Made by a program: the position numbers and the translations under genes. Positions 1-8,851 of a DNA stretch of 64,000 nt are shown one piece after another. Below the pieces are notes generated by a model that was given only the letters and a program-made list of their open reading frames with translations, had not been told where the DNA came from and made no database searches. The first letter of the stretch is position 1; the number at the start of each line of letters is the position of its first letter. Location: contig QHBK01000006.1 in NCBI GenBank assembly GCA_003244105.1, positions 275,702 to 339,701 of the forward strand. The letters run 5' to 3'. The DNA is from Candidatus Eremiobacter antarcticus (GTDB lineage: Bacteria; Vulcanimicrobiota; Vulcanimicrobiia; Eremiobacterales; Eremiobacteraceae).

Positions 1-801
1 CACGGCGGCCCGCACCGACTCGTTCAGACAGCGAATGGTGCCGTGCAAATCCGTGCGATCGGCGATGATGTTGTGGCGATAACCACCCCTGATCACTCCG
101 ATGGACAGCACAACGTTCTCCATGGGGTCGACCTCGCGGCTGCTGATCCGTTGAAGCGCGGTCACGATCTCAGCGGCGATGGGGATGGTGTCGACGCCCT
201 TGTGCGGATGGGCGGCGTGGCCGCCGCGCCCAAGCACTGCGATGTTCACGTCGTCGCAGGATGCGCTCATCGGCCCGCGGCGCCAGCCGATGACGCCTGC
301 CTCCATCAGCGGGCTGACGTGGATCATGACGGCGGCATCCACGGACGGCGAGTCCAAAACGCCGTCCTCGATCATCGGCTTCGCGCCGCCCGGACCCTCC
401 TCGGCAGGCTGGAAGATGAACTTCACGTTGCCTACGATGCGCTCGCGCTCACCCGCAAGCGTCACGGCTGCACCCAGCAGCATGGCGGTGTGCGCATCGT
501 GGCCGCAGGCGTGCATCGCGCCGGGCGTAAGCGACGAGAAGGGTTCCCCGCTGCGCTCTTGGAGCGGCAGCGCGTCCATGTCCGCGCGCAGCGCGATCGT
601 CTTGCCGGGCCGGCCGCCTTCGATCAGGCCGACGACGCCGGTGCCGGCACAGCGGCGCGTCGCGATGCCTGCCGCTCGCAACGCCGCCTCAACCAGCGCG
701 CTGGTCCGCTGTTCCTCAAAACCGAGCTCAGGGTGCTGATGGATCTCCCGCCGCCAGGCGATGACGTGCGCGCCGACATCCGCGGCGGCGGGCGTCTTCA
801 C
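1..801 (-). CDS. M20-family amidohydrolase (hippurate/IAA-amino acid hydrolase type), 3' end cut by window
   Basis: Metal-dependent amidohydrolase or carboxypeptidase that removes an acyl or aminoacyl group, probably cytosolic. The reverse strand is open from the GTG at 801 to the window edge, so about 267 residues are present and the C-terminus lies outside. Family marks seen: an N-terminal REIHQHPELGFEE stretch, ALRADMDALP, the metal-binding HACGHDAHTAMLLGAA, PAEEGPGGA with the paired Glu of the catalytic base, and GRGGHAAHPH in the dimerisation/lid domain. The GTG start overlaps the TGA of the upstream aminopeptidase in a GTGA junction, so the two are translationally coupled. The pair suggests peptide or conjugate salvage. 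The exact substrate cannot be told from sequence. Confidence 0.9.
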   Translation of the reverse strand, partial: MKTPAAADVGAHVIAWRREIHQHPELGFEEQRTSALVEAALRAAGIATRRCAGTGVVGLIEGGRPGKTIALRADMDALPLQERSGEPFSSLTPGAMHACGHDAHTAMLLGAAVTLAGERERIVGNVKFIFQPAEEGPGGAKPMIEDGVLDSPSVDAAVMIHVSPLMEAGVIGWRRGPMSASCDDVNIAVLGRGGHAAHPHKGVDTIPIAAEIVTALQRISSREVDPMENVVLSIGVIRGGYRHNIIADRTDLHGTIRCLNESVRAAV

Positions 802-2138
802 GCGAACAGGGCGCTGCCTGAGGCGCGGCCTTGCGCTATCACTTCTTCGACATCCGGGATGCTCTTGGCGAGCCGCGCGGAGAGCACGTCGTGACCGGAC
901 GGGGTGATCAAAACGTCGTCCTCGATGCGAACAGCGATGCCGCGAAAGCGTTCGTCAATGTCGGGCTCGGCGGGGATGTACAGCCCGGGCTCTATCGTGA
1001 CGACCATGCCTGGCTCGAGCGGCCGCCAATCTCCGTTCACGCGGTACGAACCGACGTCGTGCGTATCCATCCCCAGCCAATGGCCTATGCGATGGATCGT
1101 GAAGCGCTTGTGCGTTTCTTTTTCAAGGTGTTCCTGGGCGCTGCCCGCCAGCAGACCAAGATGAAGCAGTCCGTCGACGAGCACGCGTGCGGCTGCGTCG
1201 TTGACATCTGCATTGAACGTCTTGCCTGGCTTGCAGGTCTCGATCGCCTTGAGATTCGAGGCCAGCACGATCTCGTAGATGGCGCGCTGCTCCGGGCTGA
1301 ACGTTCCTGAGATGGGGAACGTGCGCGTCAAGTCGCCGCAGTAGTAATCCACTTCTGCGCCCGCGTCCACGAGGACCAAAGAGCCGTTGGGCACGCGCTC
1401 GCGATTCGTGCTGTAGTGGATGGTCGTCAGGTTGGCGCCGCTCGCGACGATCGAAGGGTATGCCGGCGACTGCGCGCCGCGGCTGGTGAAGACGTACTCG
1501 ACGATCGCCTCGATCTCGTACTCGCGCATGCCCGGCCGCGCGTAACGCATGGCGGCAAGATGGCCTTCGGCCGATACGTCCACGGCGCGCTTCATCCCCA
1601 CGACATCCGCCGGCGACTTCCTCAGGCGCAGTTCGTGGACGAGCGGGCCTGGGTCGAGGACGCCTCTCGGGCCGCGCCCGGAGCGCGCGCGCGAACGACG
1701 GTAACGCATCAAGCGCGCGACGACCTGGTCGTTCAAGCTCTTGTCCGCGTCGAACGCGTAGTAGAGCAGGTCACCCGTTTCCAGGAACGAGTCGATACGT
1801 TGATCCAGCTCTTCGATGGGATAGGCCGCGTCCACGCCTGACAGCCGCTTGGCCTCCTTCAGACCCAAGCGCTGCCCGTTCCAAATCTCTTGTTGCTTGT
1901 CCTTACGACGCACGAACAGGCAGGAGCGTATCTCCGGATGACTCGGCGCTAGGATCAGGACGCTCTGAGGCTCGTCAAAGCCCGTCAAATAGTAAAAGTC
2001 GGTGTTCTGCCGGTAAGGATGCTCCGAATCATGCGTTCGGATCGTCTCCGGAGCGCTCGCGAAGAGCGCGACTCCATCGCCGATGCCGGTCATCACCATG
2101 TCGCGGCGCCGCTGATGATCGCTCGTGCCGGAACTCAT
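798..2138 (-). CDS. pepP: Xaa-Pro aminopeptidase (M24B)
   Basis: Dimetal aminopeptidase that removes an N-terminal residue preceding proline; 446 residues, the usual PepP length. The N-terminal AMP_N domain is recognisable (YRQNTDFYYLTGFDEPQ near residue 42). The C-terminal pita-bread domain carries all expected ligands: LVDAGAEVDYYCGDLTRTFP with two Asp, HRIGHWLGMDTHDVG with the His, TIEPGLYIP and AVRIEDDVLIT with the two Glu. The first Met is at 2138, but an inner Met (MVMTGIGDG) starts closer to the conserved region and may be the real start. It is followed in a 4-nt overlap by an M20 amidohydrolase, and preceded by the SirB1-like gene 8 nt away, so all three probably share a transcript. 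Confidence 0.93.
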   Translation of the reverse strand: MSSGTSDHQRRRDMVMTGIGDGVALFASAPETIRTHDSEHPYRQNTDFYYLTGFDEPQSVLILAPSHPEIRSCLFVRRKDKQQEIWNGQRLGLKEAKRLSGVDAAYPIEELDQRIDSFLETGDLLYYAFDADKSLNDQVVARLMRYRRSRARSGRGPRGVLDPGPLVHELRLRKSPADVVGMKRAVDVSAEGHLAAMRYARPGMREYEIEAIVEYVFTSRGAQSPAYPSIVASGANLTTIHYSTNRERVPNGSLVLVDAGAEVDYYCGDLTRTFPISGTFSPEQRAIYEIVLASNLKAIETCKPGKTFNADVNDAAARVLVDGLLHLGLLAGSAQEHLEKETHKRFTIHRIGHWLGMDTHDVGSYRVNGDWRPLEPGMVVTIEPGLYIPAEPDIDERFRGIAVRIEDDVLITPSGHDVLSARLAKSIPDVEEVIAQGRASGSALFA

Positions 2139-2146
2139 GGCGGCAG

Positions 2147-2989
2147 TCAGAAGTTGCGCTCTTGGCGCAAGTACTGAACGGTGTTGCGGATGTGCTGGCT
2201 GTCGCCCGCGTCAGGCGACTCGCGCAGGTAGGCTTCCAGGTCTTCGATGGCGCGGTCGTAACGGCGCAGGCGAGCGAATAAGATGCCCCGATCCCGCAGT
2301 TCCGTGGCGTCGTTTGGATCCAATGTCATGCGCAGCTGGATCGCCGAGAGCGCTGCCGGGTAATCCTTCGCTTGACTCAAAGCGTTTTTCAGATTGAGCA
2401 GCACGCGTTTGACGATCGCGCGGTGGGAGACAGGCGCAAGATAGTCGTCACGCCACGTGAGCCTGCCGCGATACAGGCGCTCGACCAGCGCGACGCATTG
2501 CGAAACATCGAGAATCGTGCCGCCGTGGAACGGATCTATGTACAGCCGGCTCGTCGGATCGGGAAAACGGACGACGAAGTGTCCGGGCAGTCCGACGCCC
2601 TCCAACGGCAAGCCGACGCGGCGGCTCACTTCCATCAAGACGATCGACAGCGTGATGGGAATGCCGAGGCGCCGGTCAATGACAGATGCAAGCAGACTGT
2701 TGCCGGCTTCGTCATAACTTTTCTCGTTGCCCCGGAATTGTCCGGTCACGAACAGCGTGCGCAAGACGGAGCCCATCAGCGAATAGGGATCGGAAGCAGC
2801 CGCGCTTGCTTTTGCGCGGCCTGCAAAGGCGTCGAGTTGCGCCACGTAGCGGTCGATTTCGATGCTCGAGTCGTAGACAGCGCAGATCAGCAAGCACGCG
2901 CGGTCGAGCGGGAACTGATCGCTGTCGTCACGTTGGGCGATGAGTTTGGAAAACGCTGCGCTGGCTTGGGCCGAAGTCATGGCCCGCAT
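2147..2989 (-). CDS. SirB1-family transglutaminase-like protein with C-terminal TPR
   Basis: About 280 residues. The N-terminal two thirds match the SirB1/transglutaminase-like family (COG2912 type): LLASVIDRRLGIPITLSIVLMEVSRRVGLPLEG, then GLPGHFVVRF and the LYIDPFHGG segment that usually supplies the Asp. The last ~70 residues form a TPR-like helical pair (DYPAALSAIQLRMTLDPND, then RYDRAIEDLEAYLRESPDA). A catalytic Cys at the usual site is not obvious, so enzymatic activity is uncertain. The open frame reaches 3103, but MRAMTSAQ at 2989 is the better start because the upstream residues are Arg-rich and overlap the divergent gene. The biological role of the family is not firmly established. 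Confidence 0.8.
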   Translation of the reverse strand: MRAMTSAQASAAFSKLIAQRDDSDQFPLDRACLLICAVYDSSIEIDRYVAQLDAFAGRAKASAAASDPYSLMGSVLRTLFVTGQFRGNEKSYDEAGNSLLASVIDRRLGIPITLSIVLMEVSRRVGLPLEGVGLPGHFVVRFPDPTSRLYIDPFHGGTILDVSQCVALVERLYRGRLTWRDDYLAPVSHRAIVKRVLLNLKNALSQAKDYPAALSAIQLRMTLDPNDATELRDRGILFARLRRYDRAIEDLEAYLRESPDAGDSQHIRNTVQYLRQERNF

Positions 2990-3093
2990 CGTTCTTGCAA
3001 CCCCGGGCCGACCCCTCGACGCCACAGCCGATCGATGGATGGTCGAGCGCCCGCCGAGGGAGCGCTGCTGCCCGCGCACGAACGCAACGGCCG

Positions 3094-4248
3094 ATGATCG
3101 CATCGGATCGGCTGCTCGCCAGTCGCGGCCAGTTCCCCATTCTGTCGACCTGCACCTATCTCATCAGCAACTCGCTGGGAGCCATGCCGCAGCGTGCCCG
3201 AGACATGCTGACTCAGTATGCCGACGACTGGGCGACAAGGGGCGTGGAAGCGTGGGACGACTGGTTGGCTCTCGTCGATCGCGTTGCCAACGTCATAGCC
3301 GGCATCATCCATGCGCCTGCCGGCAGCATCATGATGCAGCCGAACGTCAGCGTTGCAGAGTCCATGCTCATCTCGTGTTTGGATTTTTCCGGCCCGCGCA
3401 ATAAGATCGTCTACTCGGAGTTGGAATTTTCGACGGTTCATTATGTGTGGCAGGCGCAGCGAGCGAACGGCGCAAGGATCGAGGTCGTCAAATCGGATGA
3501 CGGCGTAAGCGTCGACACCCAGCGGGTATGCGACGCCATCGACGAGCACACCATCGCCGTTCCCATCTCGCACGTCATCTTCCGGTCGAGCTACCTGCAA
3601 GACGTCGGCCCGATCGTCGCCAAAGCGCACGCGGTCGGCGCGATGGTGTTCCTCGACGTGTATCAATCCATCGGCACCGTGCCCGTCGACGTCGGCAAAC
3701 TCGGGGTCGATGCCGCCGTGGGTGGAGCGCTGAAATGGCTGTGCGGAGGGCCGGGCGCCGCGTTCCTCTACGTGCGTCCGGATCTGTACGAGCGGCTGCA
3801 GCCCAGCATGGTGGGCTGGTTCTCGCACAAGCGGCCCTTCGATTTCGATATGTCCGGCATGGACTTGTCCGACAGCGCGTGGCGATACGCCGGCGGTACA
3901 CCGAATCCGGCAGCGTTGTATGCCGCAAGCAGCGGACCCGAGATCGTTGCGGAGATGGGAGTCGAAGCCATTCGAAAGCGGAGCACGGAGCTGACGTCCT
4001 ATGCGATCGAGCAGGCGCTCGCGAACGGACTCACGGTGAACACTCCGCTCGCGCCCGCCGCGCGCGGAGGGCACGTGACCGTGGATTTTCCTCTCGCGCA
4101 AGCCGTCAGCCGCGAGCTGATCCGCCGCAATTTCATGGTCGATTGCCGGCCGCGCGCGGGCATCCGGGTGGCGCCTCACTTCTATAACACGCACGCAGAA
4201 GTCGAGGCGGTCTTCGCGGAAATCCGGTCGATCCTTGACGGCCGCTGA
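3094..4248 (+). CDS. Kynureninase-like PLP enzyme (aminotransferase class V fold)
   Basis: A 384-residue fold-type I PLP enzyme. The stretch VFLDVYQSIGTVPVDV supplies the cofactor Asp region and GGALKWLCGGPGAAFLYVRP contains the Schiff-base Lys in the K-W-L-x-x-GPG-x-AF-x-YV context typical of kynureninases. The C-terminus VDCRPRAGIRVAPHFYNT matches the family's substrate-carboxylate region. Kynureninase cleaves kynurenine to anthranilate and alanine, but related class V enzymes act on other substrates and no other kynurenine-pathway gene is in the window, so the specific activity is unproven. MIASDRL at 3094 is chosen as start because the upstream in-frame residues are Arg/Pro-rich and lie over the divergent gene. 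It overlaps the next gene by 14 nt. Confidence 0.85.
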   Translation: MIASDRLLASRGQFPILSTCTYLISNSLGAMPQRARDMLTQYADDWATRGVEAWDDWLALVDRVANVIAGIIHAPAGSIMMQPNVSVAESMLISCLDFSGPRNKIVYSELEFSTVHYVWQAQRANGARIEVVKSDDGVSVDTQRVCDAIDEHTIAVPISHVIFRSSYLQDVGPIVAKAHAVGAMVFLDVYQSIGTVPVDVGKLGVDAAVGGALKWLCGGPGAAFLYVRPDLYERLQPSMVGWFSHKRPFDFDMSGMDLSDSAWRYAGGTPNPAALYAASSGPEIVAEMGVEAIRKRSTELTSYAIEQALANGLTVNTPLAPAARGGHVTVDFPLAQAVSRELIRRNFMVDCRPRAGIRVAPHFYNTHAEVEAVFAEIRSILDGR

Positions 4249-5470
4249 CGTCGTGGTGGCAGGCGCGGGACCTGCGGGCTCGGCGGCTGCGCATGTTCTC
4301 GCGTCCGCCGGTCTGCAAGTGCTCGTGCTGGAACGGGCGCGCTTTCCGCGCGACAAGAGCTGCGGCGATGGGGTCACTGCTCACGCGGTCGACATCCTGA
4401 CCGGGATGGGGGTGTCATTCGACGCGTTCGGGCGACAAGCGGTCAAGACGTATGGCGGCCTTATCGGAGCGCCCAACGGCGATGCGTTCCTCGCTCAAGC
4501 GCCGCCCCACAATGGGAAGCCGCCTGAGTGCTGGGTCGTGCCCCGAATGGTCCTCGACGAACGCATTGCTCAGGCCGCTGTGCGCGCCGGCGCGCAGCTG
4601 CGGCAAGGAGCGCTCGTCACTGGCCTCGTGCGCAGGCGCGGCGCGGTGGAGGGCGTGGAGTGGAGCGACGGGGGCGGCGTCAACCGGACTGCGGCCCGGA
4701 TCGTCATCGGCGCTGACGGCGCGCATTCAGCCGTCGCCAAAGCGCTGCGCGTCAAGAACTCGCCGCCCCGCCACCTGGGCTATGCGCTGCGCGGCTATTT
4801 CGCCGATGTGCGGGAGCTGAGCGGCGAGCTTGAGATCTATTACTTCGACGCGGGGCTTTTGCCGGGTTATGGCTGGATCTTTCCGACCGGCCCCGACACG
4901 GCCAACGTCGGCGTCGGCATCTATTCGGGAGAGCTCAAGCGCTCAAAACGCAAACTGCGCGATATCCTGTCGGCGTTTGTCACTTCTGTGCCGCGCGTGA
5001 CGCGGCAGCTGCAAAGCGCGAGACCTACCGGAAAGGCGGTGGGCTGGCCGCTGCCGGTCTCGAGCGCTCATCGCCGCACGACGTTCGACGGCGCCATGCT
5101 GTGCGGGGATGCAGCGTCGCTGGTGGACCCACTCACGGGCGAGGGCATCTATACCGCTCTCGTTTCGGGGCGTTCTGCCGCCCACGCCGCCATCGAAGCT
5201 TTGAAGAGCGGCGACACGTCGTCGTTCGCGCTGCGCGCGCACGATCGCGAGTGGCGCGCGATAGCCGGCGGCTATCTGTCGTCCGGGCGATTGCTCAAGA
5301 ACTTGGCGAAGAGCCCAGTGTTGATGAACCTTATCGTGCGCCGCGGGCGCGAGAATGGCTACTACGCCAGCCGCGCGATCGGCTACGGCTTGGGGACGTT
5401 GGACCGTAGGCGCGCTTTGCGCTCGATCGTCATGCGAGCGCTTTTCAACCCGTCGTTTTTCAGGAACTGA
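4235..5470 (+). CDS. Geranylgeranyl-reductase-family FAD-dependent oxidoreductase
   Basis: 411-residue flavoprotein of the GGR/PHBH fold. The N-terminal Rossmann motif DVVVAGAGPAGSAAAHVLA is followed by ERARFPRDKSCGDG, the diagnostic K-x-CGDG segment of geranylgeranyl reductases. GADGAHSAVAKALR is the DG motif, and LCGDAASLVDPLTGEGIYTAL the second FAD-binding motif. Family members reduce isoprenoid double bonds (for example in menaquinone side chains or lipids) or act on other hydrophobic substrates; which applies here is not visible. The start is TTG at 4235, inside the end of the kynureninase-like gene, so translation is coupled. The pairing with a PLP enzyme could mean a small secondary pathway; that is inference. 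Confidence 0.88.
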   Translation: MTAADVVVAGAGPAGSAAAHVLASAGLQVLVLERARFPRDKSCGDGVTAHAVDILTGMGVSFDAFGRQAVKTYGGLIGAPNGDAFLAQAPPHNGKPPECWVVPRMVLDERIAQAAVRAGAQLRQGALVTGLVRRRGAVEGVEWSDGGGVNRTAARIVIGADGAHSAVAKALRVKNSPPRHLGYALRGYFADVRELSGELEIYYFDAGLLPGYGWIFPTGPDTANVGVGIYSGELKRSKRKLRDILSAFVTSVPRVTRQLQSARPTGKAVGWPLPVSSAHRRTTFDGAMLCGDAASLVDPLTGEGIYTALVSGRSAAHAAIEALKSGDTSSFALRAHDREWRAIAGGYLSSGRLLKNLAKSPVLMNLIVRRGRENGYYASRAIGYGLGTLDRRRALRSIVMRALFNPSFFRN

Positions 5471-5490
5471 CCGCCGACAAAGGAGCGAGC

Positions 5491-5856
5491 ATGCCAAGAG
5501 TCGTCCACTTCGAGATCCACGCCGACGATCCGGAACGCGCGTCGAAGTTCTACTCAACCGTATTCGACTAGAAGATCGAGAGGTTCGACGGCCCGCAGGA
5601 CTACTGGCTCGCACAAACCGGCAGCGAGGAGGAGCCCGGCATCAACGGCGGCCTGCTGAAGCGGATGGCGCCCAGCTTGAGCGTCATCAATACGATAAAT
5701 GTCTCCTCATTGGATCAGTACATCGAGACGGTGACCAAGAACGGCGGCAAGCTTTTACGCAGGCAGACCGTACCGGGCGTGGGATACTTGGCCTATTGCA
5801 CGGACACCGAAGAGAACGCGTTCGGCATGCTGCAGCCCGACGTCAACGCACGATAG
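5491..5856 (+). pseudogene. Glyoxalase/VOC-family protein interrupted by an amber codon
   Basis: From ATG at 5491, preceded by AGGAG at 5481, the frame encodes a small VOC protein: VVHFEIHADDPERASKFYSTVF, then TAG at 5569-5571 (codon 27), then KIERFDGPQDYWLA and onward in the same frame to TAG at 5854-5856. In relatives the interrupted position is Trp in F-x-W-K-I, and TGG to TAG is a single-base change. Everything after the stop is family-like (GINGGLLKR, VTKNGGKLL, DTEENAFGMLQPD), so the lesion is either recent, suppressed, or a sequencing error. About 121 residues would result if read through. The intact gene would be a single-domain dimeric VOC protein of unknown substrate. Confidence 0.8.
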
Positions 5857-5876
5857 ATTGAAGTGACGCGGGAATG

Positions 5877-7160
5877 CTAGAAACGGTCGAGGATGAGCGG
5901 CCGCTGCCGTCGCTTCTCCCGGCCGATCTGCACGGCTTGCGTCAGGTCACGTACCTGTGAAGCTTCCGGGGCCCCGAAAATGTCGGCGACGATCTCGCCT
6001 CGCTCGACGTGATCGCCCGCTGCTTTGCGAAAGCGCAATCCGCCGCGGTGGACGTCGCCCTTTGGCGCGGCAGAGTTTGCCCGCACAAACTGACCGCAGG
6101 CGTGCGCATCGATCCACCCGATGACGCCGGTTGAGGCGGCTTGAATGGTACCGGATGGTTGCAACGTGCGGTTGAAGAGATCGAGGCGGCCGCCCTGAGC
6201 TGCGACCATCTCGGAAAACCTGCGCAAGCCCGCTCCTTGCTGCAACGCTTCCCGAACGCGCACGCGCGATGTCTCTGGTGCGGTGGCGCCGTCCGCTGCA
6301 AGGAGCGCCGCCGCAACTTCGATCGCAAGCTCCCGCAGCGATTCCGACGGCCAGCCATCATTTTCCAACACTGCCAGAGCCTCGTCCAGCTCGAGCGCAT
6401 CGCCGACGGAGCGGGCCAAAGGCTGATCCATGTCGGTGATGAGCACATCCACTCGGCGGCCAAGTCTGCGTCCGACGTGCGACATCATCTCTCCCAACGT
6501 CCGCGCTTCAGGGAGCGATCGCATGAACGCTCCGCAACCGCACGTGACGTCAAGCACCATGGCATCCGCTCCGCCCGCCATCTTCTTGCTCACCACCGAG
6601 GCGGCGATGAGCGGCGCGCTGCGGACCGTGCCGGTGCGATTGCGCAACGCATAAAGAAGTTTGTCTGCCGGCGCCAGCTCATCCGTAGCATGCGCGATCG
6701 CGCATCCCACCCGGGCCACTTGGCCGATGAACTCTTCGACCGTGAGGTCGCTGCGCAAGGCGGGAATGCACTCGAGCTTGTCGATGGTCCCTCCGGTATG
6801 CCCGAGCGCGCGGCCGGCGAGCTTCGCGACTCGAGCTCCGCACGCCGCGGCCAGCGGCACCGCGATCAAGCTGACCGCATCGCCGACGCCGCCCGTGGAA
6901 TGCTTGTCGACGATCGGTCTGAACTCCGGAGGCCATTCGATGATGCGGCCGGACTTCGCCATCGCCTCCGTCAACGCAGTCGTCTCCTCGAACGACATGC
7001 CTCGATCGCATACCGCTTGCAGCCAAGCAGTCATCAGGCGATCGTCGATCTCGCCCGCCTGGTAGCCGCGGATCAGTTCGCGGATCTCGGGCGGGCTGTG
7101 CTCGCCTCCGGTCTGCTTCGTTTGTGCGAGCGTTTGAGCGAGCCGGCTTGATGACGTCAT
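5877..7160 (-). CDS. deoA: Thymidine/pyrimidine-nucleoside phosphorylase
   Basis: Phosphorolysis of thymidine (or uridine) to base and deoxyribose/ribose-1-phosphate; 427 residues from ATG at 7160, usual for the family. Visible: the helical N-terminal domain with LIRGYQAGEIDDRLMTAWLQA, the phosphate-binding signature VDKHSTGGVGDAVSLIAVPL, KLAGRALGHTGGTIDKLE, then LLYALRNRTGTV and SKKMAGGADAMVLDVTCGCGAF, and a C-terminal PYNP domain (VRANSAAPKGDVHRGGLRFRKAAGDHVERGE). The start overlaps the nth stop in an ATGA junction, so I use this ATG rather than the longer frame. As last gene of mutY-nth-deoA it links base-excision repair to nucleoside salvage. deoA versus pdp cannot be separated by eye. 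Confidence 0.92.
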   Translation of the reverse strand: MTSSSRLAQTLAQTKQTGGEHSPPEIRELIRGYQAGEIDDRLMTAWLQAVCDRGMSFEETTALTEAMAKSGRIIEWPPEFRPIVDKHSTGGVGDAVSLIAVPLAAACGARVAKLAGRALGHTGGTIDKLECIPALRSDLTVEEFIGQVARVGCAIAHATDELAPADKLLYALRNRTGTVRSAPLIAASVVSKKMAGGADAMVLDVTCGCGAFMRSLPEARTLGEMMSHVGRRLGRRVDVLITDMDQPLARSVGDALELDEALAVLENDGWPSESLRELAIEVAAALLAADGATAPETSRVRVREALQQGAGLRRFSEMVAAQGGRLDLFNRTLQPSGTIQAASTGVIGWIDAHACGQFVRANSAAPKGDVHRGGLRFRKAAGDHVERGEIVADIFGAPEASQVRDLTQAVQIGREKRRQRPLILDRF

Positions 7161-7858
7161 GGGGGAGGCCGCCGGACCTTCGCTTTGGGCGCTCGAGACG
7201 CACGCTGTGCGCGAGCGCGCAGGAAGTATTTCGCGCTCGGGCACAGATCGAGCAACGGACAACGCGGGCATTCAGGGATGCGCGCGTGGCAGATCTCGCG
7301 CCCGTGGTGGATGAGCCAGTGATGCGCCTGCGACCACTGAGCGCGGGGCACGACTTTCATGAGTTGGTGCTCGGCCTTCTCGGGCGTCTTGGCACGGACC
7401 AGCCGCAAGCGATTGGCAACGCGGAAGACATGCGTGTCCACCGCGATGGCATCGCGCTCATACGCGACCGCCAGCACGACATTGGCAGTCTTTCGCCCGA
7501 CGCCCGGGAGCTCGAGCAGGTCCTCCATCGTGTCCGGAATGCGGCCCCCCAGCTCTGCGATCTTGCGCGAGGCGGCCACGATGTTCTTCGCCTTGGAGCG
7601 GTACAAGCCGCACGTCTTGATATACGGCTCTACATCTTTTGGCTCAGGCCTCGCCAACGCGGCAGCGTTGGGGTATGCGCGGAAGAGAGCCGGCGTCACG
7701 AGATTGACGCGTGCGTCGGTGCACTGCGCCGATAAGATGACCGCGATGAGCAGCTCGAAGTCGTTGCGATAACGGAGAGCAGTGGTCGCGCCCGCATAGA
7801 CCGACGCGAGCCGCGAAAGGACTGCGCGACGCCGCTGGTCGCGCGCTACGGAAGCCAA
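7157..7858 (-). CDS. nth: Endonuclease III
   Basis: DNA glycosylase/AP lyase for oxidised pyrimidines; 233 residues. LLIAVILSAQCTDARVN is the opening helix pair, LELPGVGRKTANVVLAVAY is the helix-hairpin-helix with the catalytic Lys, and IAVDTHVFRVANRL carries the catalytic Asp. The C-terminal 4Fe-4S cluster motif is complete: C-HARIPE-C-PR-C-PLLDL-C, giving the usual C-x6-C-x2-C-x5-C. The gene overlaps the end of mutY by 13 nt and its own stop overlaps the start of the phosphorylase. Having mutY and nth adjacent suggests a dedicated oxidative-DNA-damage operon. Confidence 0.95.
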   Translation of the reverse strand: MASVARDQRRRAVLSRLASVYAGATTALRYRNDFELLIAVILSAQCTDARVNLVTPALFRAYPNAAALARPEPKDVEPYIKTCGLYRSKAKNIVAASRKIAELGGRIPDTMEDLLELPGVGRKTANVVLAVAYERDAIAVDTHVFRVANRLRLVRAKTPEKAEHQLMKVVPRAQWSQAHHWLIHHGREICHARIPECPRCPLLDLCPSAKYFLRARAQRASRAPKAKVRRPPP

Positions 7859-8754
7859 ACGCGCCGCCGGCGCCGATCGATGCGCAGCAACCCTTCCCTT
7901 CGCAAGTCATCGACGAGAGAGGCGATGCGAGCGCCCTCCGCTTTGGGCGATCCGTCCTTCGCCTCGGACAGCAATCGCGCGACGGGCATGCTGCCTACGC
8001 CGCTGAGGATGCGGATGATGCGTCCGCGGAAAAAGCGCGGCGATCCCGCGAACGCGGCCTTGCGCGGAGCGGCGGATCCCGATGGCCTCCGCGGCAGCGC
8101 ACGAGCGACCTTTGGCGCGAACCTGCAGGTCATCAACGCCGGACAACCTTCGCAGCGCGGAGACGAACGGCAATGGAGCGCGGCGACATCCATCAACGCC
8201 TGGCACCAGCGCCGAGCTGCTCGCGCGGGAAAAACCCGCGCTGCCGCGCGTCGCAACACGGCAGCGCTGACCGAGTCGCGGCCGAACAGCACGCGGCTCA
8301 AGACCCTGCGGACGTTGGTGTCGATGGCCGGATGCGGCTTCCCATATGCGAAGCTCGCGATGGCGCAGGCCGTGTACGTCCCGATCCCGGGCAGCGCGCG
8401 AAGCTGCTCCACGTCGTCTGGAACGACGCCGCCGTGCCGCTGGGCGATGATCTTGGCACAGCGCCACAGGCGCAGGCCCCGGCTGTTGTAGCCAAGCCCG
8501 ATCCAAGCGCGCACGACGTCGCGCAGGCGCGCGGATGCGAGCACGTGCACGGTGGGGAAGCGCGCGAGAAACCGTTCGTATTTGGGGATGACGCGGTTCA
8601 CTTGCGTCTGCTGCAGCATCACTTCGGAGACGAGGATGTGATACGCGTCTTGCGAGCGGCGCCATGGCAGATCGCGACGATGACGGCTGTAAAATCTCAA
8701 GACCGCTGAGCGAAACAGTCGAACGTGCTCGTCTTGTTCATCCAGTGGCGTCAC
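7846..8754 (-). CDS. mutY: A/G-specific adenine glycosylase
   Basis: Removes adenine mispaired with 8-oxoguanine. 302 residues from a GTG start at 8754. Seen: RDLPWRR, the MutY-type VSEVMLQQTQVNRVIPKYERFLARFP with catalytic Glu, the helix-hairpin-helix LRALPGIGTYTACAIASFAYG, and PAIDTNVRRVLSR with the catalytic Asp. The cluster motif is C-RSSPR-C-EG-C-PALMT-C, that is C-x5-C-x2-C-x5-C, one residue shorter in the first spacer than the usual x6. The C-terminal NUDIX-like 8-oxoG-recognition domain of E. coli-type MutY is missing; only a ~70-residue Arg-rich winged-helix-like tail (VARLLSEAKDGSPKAEG, RREGLLRI) follows. Promoter region is shared with the divergent thymidylate-kinase operon. Confidence 0.92.
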   Translation of the reverse strand: MTPLDEQDEHVRLFRSAVLRFYSRHRRDLPWRRSQDAYHILVSEVMLQQTQVNRVIPKYERFLARFPTVHVLASARLRDVVRAWIGLGYNSRGLRLWRCAKIIAQRHGGVVPDDVEQLRALPGIGTYTACAIASFAYGKPHPAIDTNVRRVLSRVLFGRDSVSAAVLRRAAARVFPARAARRWCQALMDVAALHCRSSPRCEGCPALMTCRFAPKVARALPRRPSGSAAPRKAAFAGSPRFFRGRIIRILSGVGSMPVARLLSEAKDGSPKAEGARIASLVDDLRREGLLRIDRRRRRVWLP

Positions 8755-8851
8755 GCACGCGCGGTTTCTCGCGCACTTCAGCCGTCCCTGGCGGCGGCAC
8801 CACGCGGACCTTTGACAGTCTGCTTCCCGGTATGCCTTCTAAGGAGAGGGC

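Noticed and set aside
43..894. Long plus-strand frames over the first kilobase
   Set aside because: They lie opposite a clear M20 amidohydrolase and have the Arg/Ala/His-rich composition of shadow frames in high-GC DNA.
5569..5571. TAG in the glyoxalase as pyrrolysine
   Set aside because: The family has Trp there, only a single-base change is needed, and no pyrrolysine pathway signal is in the window.
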